Positions 57,476-64,000 of a stretch of DNA of 64,000 nucleotides are shown here, piece by piece; positions within the stretch are counted from its first letter, which is position 1; each line of letters starts with the position of its first letter. The position numbers and the translations under genes were made by a program. Origin of the DNA: Euryodendron excelsum. Lineage: Eukaryota > Streptophyta > Magnoliopsida > Ericales > Pentaphylacaceae. The notes beneath the pieces were generated by a model. That model did no database searches and was not told the DNA's origin. It saw only the letters and a list, made by a program, of their open reading frames with translations. Where the stretch lies: NCBI GenBank assembly GCA_033060915.1, contig CM065385.1:13824501-13888500 (forward strand), read 5' to 3'.

Positions 57476-60400
57476 TGTCGTGCCAATATTTTTCACACTC
57501 AAGGAATACACACACAAGCGAGAAAAATACTGTACTCTCTCATTAGAACTCACCCTCCTAAAAATTGAGTGCGATTAGGTTTGAATTGAAAATTGATTTG
57601 AACAAAGGGCTTTTGGAAAACAATTTGGAGTCGCCACCTAACTTGATTAAGGTGAGTTAGGTCACCTAAAAACTAAGCATAATCTGAAGACTACACTTAG
57701 GGTTGTTGAAAGCAGTTTTGAAAATACTACCTCAAGAGAGGATTTTTTAGGAAAACAGGTTGTTTGGCAACATTTGGAAAATATGTAAGCCCATTTTTTA
57801 AAATAAACTCCATTTTGGTCTTTTGAAAACAGTGATCTTAGGTTCGGAGGTTGGTTATGTGTAGGGAAGACGCACTAAGCCATCACCCTACCCCGCCCTT
57901 GCGGTACCTACATGTCTATTTACCCTAGATTCACCTACGAGAGTCTTCAACGAACAAATGTTCAATCTTATCCACTTTAGAAAAAGAATATTTAAAAAGA
58001 CATGATGCATGATATGCAAGTGCAAGAAAAGAGAGTTTGAAGATTGATTTGGAAAGAAATTGGAAAAGAAATTGATTTGATTTGAAAGAGATTTGAAAAG
58101 ATAGACTTGAAATTGGAAAGTTTTAGAAATTGGAAATAGAGATTTGGAAATAGAAATTTGGAAATAGAAAAATAGATTATGGAATTGAAAACTTGAAGAA
58201 GATAGTAGAATTGGAGATTTGAAAGAAGTTGTGACCGGACCTATGAAGGTTGCCTACGTATCCTTTTAGATGAATCAGGTTAGTCACAGTTCAGACAAGA
58301 GTTCGATAGAAAATAGAAGGTTTGGACTGGAAAGAGAAATTGAGTTGGAATTCAAATTGTAAGATTAAGAAATCAGGATTGAACTTAGACCAAAAATTGA
58401 ACTTGAAAAAGGATTTGACCCTTGAAATAGAACTTGGACTAAATTTGGAAAGATAGAAGTTTGGAAAACGAAGACTTAGGAAGATAAGATTTAGAAAGGA
58501 CTTGAGATTAAGAAAGACTTGACTCAACTTGGAAAAGTTTTGAGAAAAGATTTGACTCGACTATTAGACTCGGAAGATTAGGAAAGATTGATTTTAGGAA
58601 AGATTCGAATTAGGAAGGTTCCGTTTTAAGAAAGCTTCGTTTTACGAAAGTTTCATTTTAGAGAAGTTTAGATTTAAGAAAGTTACATTTTAGGAAAGGT
58701 TTCAAATTAGGAAAGTTTCAATTTAGGAAAGTTTTGGATTAAGAAAGTTTCATTTTAAGAAAGGTTTTGAAATTGGAAAGTTTTGAATTTGGAATGTTTT
58801 GAAATAGGGAAGTTTTGAAAGTAAGAAAATCTTGAGTTCATAAAGTTTTAGATTTGGAAAGATTCGAATTTAGAAAGTTTAGAATTTTGGAAAGATTTGA
58901 AGATTTATATTTGGAAAGGTATGGAATTAAGAGAGATTTGGAAGCTTAAAGTTTAAGGAAAGAGTTTAAAGTTTAAAGTTTGGAAACCTAAGGTTTAGGA
59001 AGGTATGAAATTAGGAAGGATTTGAATTAGGAAAGATTAGATTTGGAAGGATTAAGGTTCCTATTTCCTAAAACAAGGGATTGGATTTTGTTTCTAAAAT
59101 GAGATGTTTTCATTTTGTTTTCAAAAACGGAGGATTGTATCAAGTTTCCTAAATGGGGAGATTGAATTTGGTTTTCTAAAGGGAAGATTGGATTTGGCAT
59201 GGATTTGGAAAGGGAAGTTTTAAAAACCCTAGATTTGGAATACTATAATTTTGATGTAAAAAATAGGTTTTGGAAATATATATAATTTTTATTAAAAAAC
59301 AAGTGGTTTTGGAAACTTAGGTTTTGAAGCCAAAATAAGGGATTGAAAATCATGTTTTTGTGAAGAAAAATTAGGGTTTCCTAATCGTGGGTTCTAGGGT
59401 TTAACTTAGGCTCTAAGGAAAGAGTTTTTGAAAAATAAGTTTATTGGAAATGGGCACTTTTGGAAGGAAATCCTAGAGAGGGATTTTTGGAAAGTGAATT
59501 TGAAAAGAGAGAGTTTTTGGAAAGAAGACTTTGGAAGAAGCTTTTAGGAAAGAGTTTTTAGGAAAAAGATTAAGGGAGAGAGTTTTCTAAGAAGGAAACC
59601 TAGGGAGTGTGTTTAGGAAAGGAATTTTGAAAAGAGCTTTTTGGAGAGGAGTTTTTGAAAACAATTTTGGAAAGCAGATTAAAAGAGAGTTTTTAAAAAG
59701 TATATAAAATATCTCACTTTCGTAAAATAATTCTAACCATAAGAATATTAGAACCACTTTAGGATAGTGGTTTTAAAAACAATGATTTTGAAAATATGGA
59801 CTATATTGGTCAGTTTAAATGTAACATTTTTCTAAAGCAACCCTAACCTTGAAAAGGCTAGAATCACCCTAGGGTTGTGATTTTGAAAACAAGTTTTGAA
59901 AAAGAAGGTTTTGATGCAAGTTTGAAAACAATGTTAATGCAAGTTTTGAAAACGAATTTTAGAAGAATGTAAGATCATGATATGCACAATACAAATTGGG
60001 GGTCGTGAACATACAAGGTTAAGGCTTCACCACAAGATCAAGGGGGCCGAAATCATATGGTCTCTGGTTAGACTAAAAGAAAGCCCCCGACAAGGTGACT
60101 CTCCAATAGCCTAATCCTACACATGGACCGGGAAGTCCCTTATTTCAAGCATGCAAAGAAAGGTGGGGAAGAAGATGGGGAATTAAAATAGAACAAAACC
60201 CAAGTGGGTTAGGAGAGAGAAAAGAGGGGGAAGATGCGTAAACGTAAATAGGAAGCCTACCTTGTGTCTTCTTTAGTTTGCTTAGCTTCGCGCGCTTTGC
60301 CTTGCTTGCTTCGTTTCGTTCTTCACTTCAGTCTTCAAGAGTTTTCTTCGATCTTCAAGGCTTCGTAGATGCAGCAATCCAAGTCTTCAATGGAAGGTTT

Positions 60401-62260
60401 GTGGCTAGTGTATGAGTATAGGAGAGTGTGTATGAGTGTATAGGAGGCTAGGGTTTGTGTAAAGAAGCTAGGGTTTATAGAAACCTAAAGAAGCTACGGT
60501 TTAAGGGGGCTACGAGATCTGTATATCAAAAAGTAGGATTTTTAGACTGAGTTTGCGCACCTCTTTCACGCTAGAGGATGCTTTGTATTTAAAAACAAGG
60601 GAATGACTTGGCGCCTGTTGCAGTGGTGCCAGGCTAAAAATGTTTCTGGCGCCACTAGGAGTGGCGCCAGGCCAAATATTGGCTTGACGCCACTACTATT
60701 GGCCCCAACTAGTTAGCAAAGTTTGAAGGTCGGCAAGCAACGTATCATGAGAAGATTTGGGCGCCTGTACTAGTGACTGCCATGCAATTTTTAGCCTAGC
60801 TTCACTATGAGTGACTTCGGAAAGTCCAAGAAGGACTTAAGGGGCAGAGAATGGCCGGAAGGCCGAAAAGGGACAGGAACACTTAGAATAGTGTCCTGGA
60901 GGTAATGGACTTAAAAAAGGATGACAATATTTTTCGGAAGGTTTGACCGAGCCATTAGGAGCAAAACGGTCAATCGAACTGGAAAGCTGCCGGGATGGAC
61001 TCGGAATATCCTCGTAGAAGACTCGAGATTTGAAAACATTATTTAGAATGTTCCCAAAGGCTACCGGTTTGATACACAGAGCCGGTGTGGTTGGAAAAGG
61101 CGATCGGCCCACTAGAGGCAAAACAGTTATTTCGCATTGGGTTTGCCGGAACTGACTCGGAATGAACCGGAAAGATAAAGGAAGGTCGAGAATACTATAA
61201 TAAGCATTCTTGGGAGGTTACCGGTTTGATACCCAGAGCCGATGTGGTACCCGGGGCATTCGGATGCATAGGTGCAAATTGGTCATTTTGACCGAAAAGT
61301 TTCGAAATTGGCCCGAAACTGACTAGAAGACACCAAATCATGGTGAATTGCTTTTAAGACAATCTTGGAAGGGTGGACTTACCATTCTAAGGACTTAGGT
61401 GTGTTATCAAGAAACGTTTCGGAAAATGACCCTAGGGGCAGTTTGGTCATTTTTCACCGAAGTGGACTAACAGGCATTGGTGTTGACCTGGGTTTTGAGT
61501 GTTTCCACCACCCTAACGGCAATTCCCTATATCGACCTGTTTGCGAGTATTTTTGCTACTCTGAGGGTTACGATGTTTGCGAGTACTTTCGCTACTTTGA
61601 CGGTTCGTGATCAGTCCCGAGACTGCCTGATCTCGAGAAGCTACTAAAGGGACTTACCGCCTGGGAAGTCAAATTACTTGGAAGGCGTGCTAAAACGGAC
61701 ATTTTTGCATTGGCGGGCTAGCAGGTGCCAAAGGTAGGCAGTTTTATCATGTAAGGGTCTTGGGTCTCGTCCCGGTTGACAGGTTTGAAAGAACATACCA
61801 TTCCGAAGAGACTTTCTTTGGAAAACGTGCTAGACAAGATAGGCTTACCGTCTCGAGGAATCAACTTTCTCGAGAGAGGGATTGGAATTCGAATTGGAAA
61901 GGGGACTTACCGTCTTTGGAAAGACATGCCTGATTTGGAATTGGAAAGGGGACATACCATCTTTGGAAAGACGCACCTATTGGAATTTGGAAAGGGGACT
62001 TACCGTCTTCGGAAATACGTGCCTAATTTGGAATTGAAAAGGGGACTTACCGTCTTCGGAAAGACGCGCCTAATTTGGAATTAGACAGAACAATGCCCCC
62101 CAGGGCATTTTGTCATTTTGCCTCTATTTGGGTATAATGGACTCGCGAAGCGTTGGATAGACTAGATTAGGGCTAGAATTCTAGAATATGTCCATATTGA
62201 CTTGAAATCAAGTTTGGACAGACTGTAGACTGCCAAGAGGTCAAAAATGGGGTGCTTACA
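57476..62260 (-). mobile_element. 3' LTR of element 4 (4,785 bp)
   Basis: Begins TGTCGTGCCAAT and ends GGGGTGCTTACA. It holds purine tract 58290-59700, a TATA-like TTTAAATA at 60586, palindromes (60609-60707) and short hairpin repeats (61847-62085) that after the first unit keep only the GTCTTCGGAAAGAC half. Confidence 0.87.
60609..60707 (-). promoter_or_regulatory. Palindrome array upstream of the TATA box (element 4)
   Basis: Copies start at 60609, 60647 (near-perfect arms) and about 60684, the last one diverged. Spacing is 37-38 bp. Confidence 0.72.
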
Positions 62261-62290
62261 GCTGCCCCACTTTCTCTATCTTTGCTTGTC
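62261..62290 (-). promoter_or_regulatory. Polypurine tract of element 4
   Basis: The - strand GATAGAGAAAGTGGGGCAGC precedes the LTR. The adjacent hairpin seen in elements 1 and 3 is partly decayed. Confidence 0.65.
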
Positions 62291-62479
62291 GAAGACAAAA
62301 AATGATAAAGTAAGAGTCCCATGTTGACCGTGAGGCGGTCGGAGGAACGAACTTTGGAAATTTTTCGACAATAGGGGTTCAAAAATGGATATTGGGCCCA
62401 AAAGTCCTTCGAAAATGAGTTTTGGTGGGAAAAATGGCAAAACTGCCCAGAATTGGCAACTGGCGTGGCAAGTTTGGCT

Positions 62480-62502
62480 TGGCGCCACTAGCAGTGGCGC
62501 CA
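62480..62502 (+). promoter_or_regulatory. Single palindrome in front of the antisense PMD gene (element 4)
   Basis: Perfect 10-bp arms TGGCGCCACT and AGTGGCGCCA around AGC. A partial second copy (TGGCG) is visible at 62461, so one unit is mostly lost. Confidence 0.7.
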
Positions 62503-62706
62503 GGCCTTGGGAACAAAACTAGAAAATTTTCTGGTTCAAACTCATGCAGGATTTTGAAGTGTTTGAGAAAAATTGAGAGTCTTTGTGTGGAAATCAACTT
62601 GAACCTTGAAAGGGCACTTCTTAGGGATCACGGGTGATTGCCAGAAGTAGACGTCGTCGTTGGAAAAGTTGCCGGGAGAGAAGATTTCGCCGGAGAACTC
62701 CAAAAT

Positions 62707-63594
62707 GTGAGTTTTTAATTTTTGTTGATTTTGGTGTAGAATTCCGTTTAAGTCATGTAAATAGTGTAAATTGATGTTTTGATATGTTTTGAACATTATG
62801 GTGATGTTATTTTTTAATTTTGGTGTTTGTTTGATTGAATTTGAGTGATTTTACGTGATTATGTGAAGAGGATTTTCTGTAGGAATTGGGGATTTATTCC
62901 TACAGGCTTGGGCATTGGGTTTTTTGGTTAGATTTTTACGTCATGTGCCTTAAAAAAATGTGTTTAACAACCGTATGAAATTTCATGATTTTTTTGAAAA
63001 CTCGGTGAATTTTTTATTTTTTGAAAAATGAAAAAATACTTCTAAAATTAGGAAAATGGGAAAATTTAAGAAATTGATGAAATTTTTAGAATTTAAAATT
63101 TTAAAAAATGTAGGAATATTTTAGAAAACATTTGAAATGATTTTGAGGAATTTTTGGACATTTTTGAAAACCATTGATTTATTGAAAAAAATAAAACATG
63201 TGTTTTGAAAATTTAAAAAAATTGAAAAGTTTGCACGGGTGCTGATGTTATGTGATTGTAACGTTGTGAAGTGCACGGTTTGTGTTTTGTGTTGATATCA
63301 TGAGTGTTGTAGGGACCATTTTTAAATGAAACTCTGTCAAAATTTTTAGAAGTTAGGGAAAGAGTTGGAAAAGGTTTAGAAATAAAATCTTTTTGAAGGA
63401 AAAAGCTAGAAAACCTTTGAGATTTGGCTTGAAGTTTGAAAATCAAAATGTGTAGGAATTTTGTTTTGACTTATCATTTGAAATATTTTTATTATTTTTT
63501 ATTGTTTGTTCTTTATTTTATTTTACTTTATTATGTTATTATTTATCTACATGTACTGTATATTAACACCTCTTACCTTGGCTTACCTTTTCAG
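62707..63594 (+). other. Putative leader intron of the element 4 PMD gene (888 bp)
   Basis: Donor GTGAGT at 62707; acceptor TTTTCAG ends at 63594, one base before ATG. Layout as in element 3. Confidence 0.58.
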
Positions 63595-63595
63595 G

Positions 63596-64000
63596 ATGGC
63601 AGATGTGGGTGACGATGGTTTTGAGAGGAGACGCCGCTCTGGGAAGGCGGCTCGGACAAATTCTGTTAGCAGCTCCAGTCGATCCGGTGGTAGTCACAAA
63701 TCAGCTAGCAGGGCATTTTCTATCCAGAAGGGAAGGGGGAGTAGGCCTCTAGTCGACCCCTTTGCTCCAGTTAAGCTAGCCTTTGAGGATGAGATGGACG
63801 CCGAGATTTTTCACTTTTGACTTTTAGGATGGCTGACGCTATTTTGAGTTAACTACGGGTTTGGTATGACGGGTATCCTCCAGATGAGCAAGACATTTTT
63901 CACCGGTTCTTTGGTTGCATGGCATCTCTCCTATTGGCACAGCTTGTTTTCTGGCAATGGTTCCCTTTTAGCCACCTGACCCGTCTTTCTTGGGGAATGT
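63596..64000 (+). pseudogene. Start of the antisense PMD gene of element 4, disrupted
   Basis: The first 68 or so codons match the others: MADVGDDGFERRRRSGKAAR, a Ser/Arg-rich stretch, then PLVDPFAPVKLAFEDEM. Similarity to elements 1 and 2 stops near 63797 (after the codons for DAE) and a TGA follows at 63818. From about 63800 to the window end the sequence resembles nothing else here, so an insertion or rearrangement border is likely. The nature of the new sequence is unknown. Confidence 0.68.

Larger units (their letters stand above)
57476..64000 (-). mobile_element. Element 4: 3' LTR and start of the internal region (family 1)
   Basis: 3' LTR 57476-62260, polypurine tract, antisense PMD gene start at 63596, then off the window. 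The left target duplication would be GTAGG (57471-57475); the right one is not in view. Its LTR is more diverged from S1 and S2 than those are from each other. Confidence 0.84.

Overview
This window looks like repeat-dense intergenic DNA from a flowering plant with a large genome, probably a woody eudicot, although the species cannot be named from sequence alone. I see no host gene, tRNA or rRNA. Almost every base belongs to one related group of very large Ty3/gypsy-type LTR retrotransposons. The tRNA-Arg-like primer site, LTRs of 4.5-5.5 kb, a Gag of the plant Ty3/gypsy type and an extra antisense gene fit the Tat/Ogre lineage best. No protease, reverse transcriptase, RNase H or integrase was found, so every copy here is non-autonomous.

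Layout, as nested insertions. (1) 1-14601: the 3' part of element 1 (+), made of internal DNA and a 3' LTR from 3803; a solo LTR (-) at 5158-10674 split that LTR (5-bp duplication ACCGG). (2) 14602-17611: a truncated, older LTR of a second family. (3) 17612-38987: element 2 (-, second family). It has a 3' LTR, internal DNA with an antisense plant-mobile-domain (PMD) gene and a decayed gag, and the beginning of the 5' LTR. A solo LTR at 25226-30469 lies inside its PMD gene (duplication GAAGG). (4) 38988-40607 and 57325-57475: a + strand LTR inserted in element 2's LTR. Element 3 (40608-57319, -) later split it; element 3 is a complete 16.7-kb copy with duplication ACTAG. (5) 57476-64000: element 4 (-), 3' LTR and the start of internal DNA, running off the window.

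Each element reads, in its own sense: LTR, primer binding site, long leader, gag, non-coding spacer, then on the opposite strand a PMD gene with a leader intron of about 0.9 kb and a second intron of 88-90 bp, then a polypurine tract and the 3' LTR. The PMD gene is therefore transcribed away from the 3' LTR, against the genomic RNA. This would explain why its introns survive retrotransposition.

The most unusual structure is an array of 23-bp palindromes (10-bp arms, 3-bp centre) at 38-bp spacing. It sits about 15 bp upstream of the LTR TATA box and again in front of the antisense PMD gene. The two families use different palindrome sequences, but each family uses its own type at both places. 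This suggests a self-recognition or self-regulation site, possibly tied to the PMD protein.
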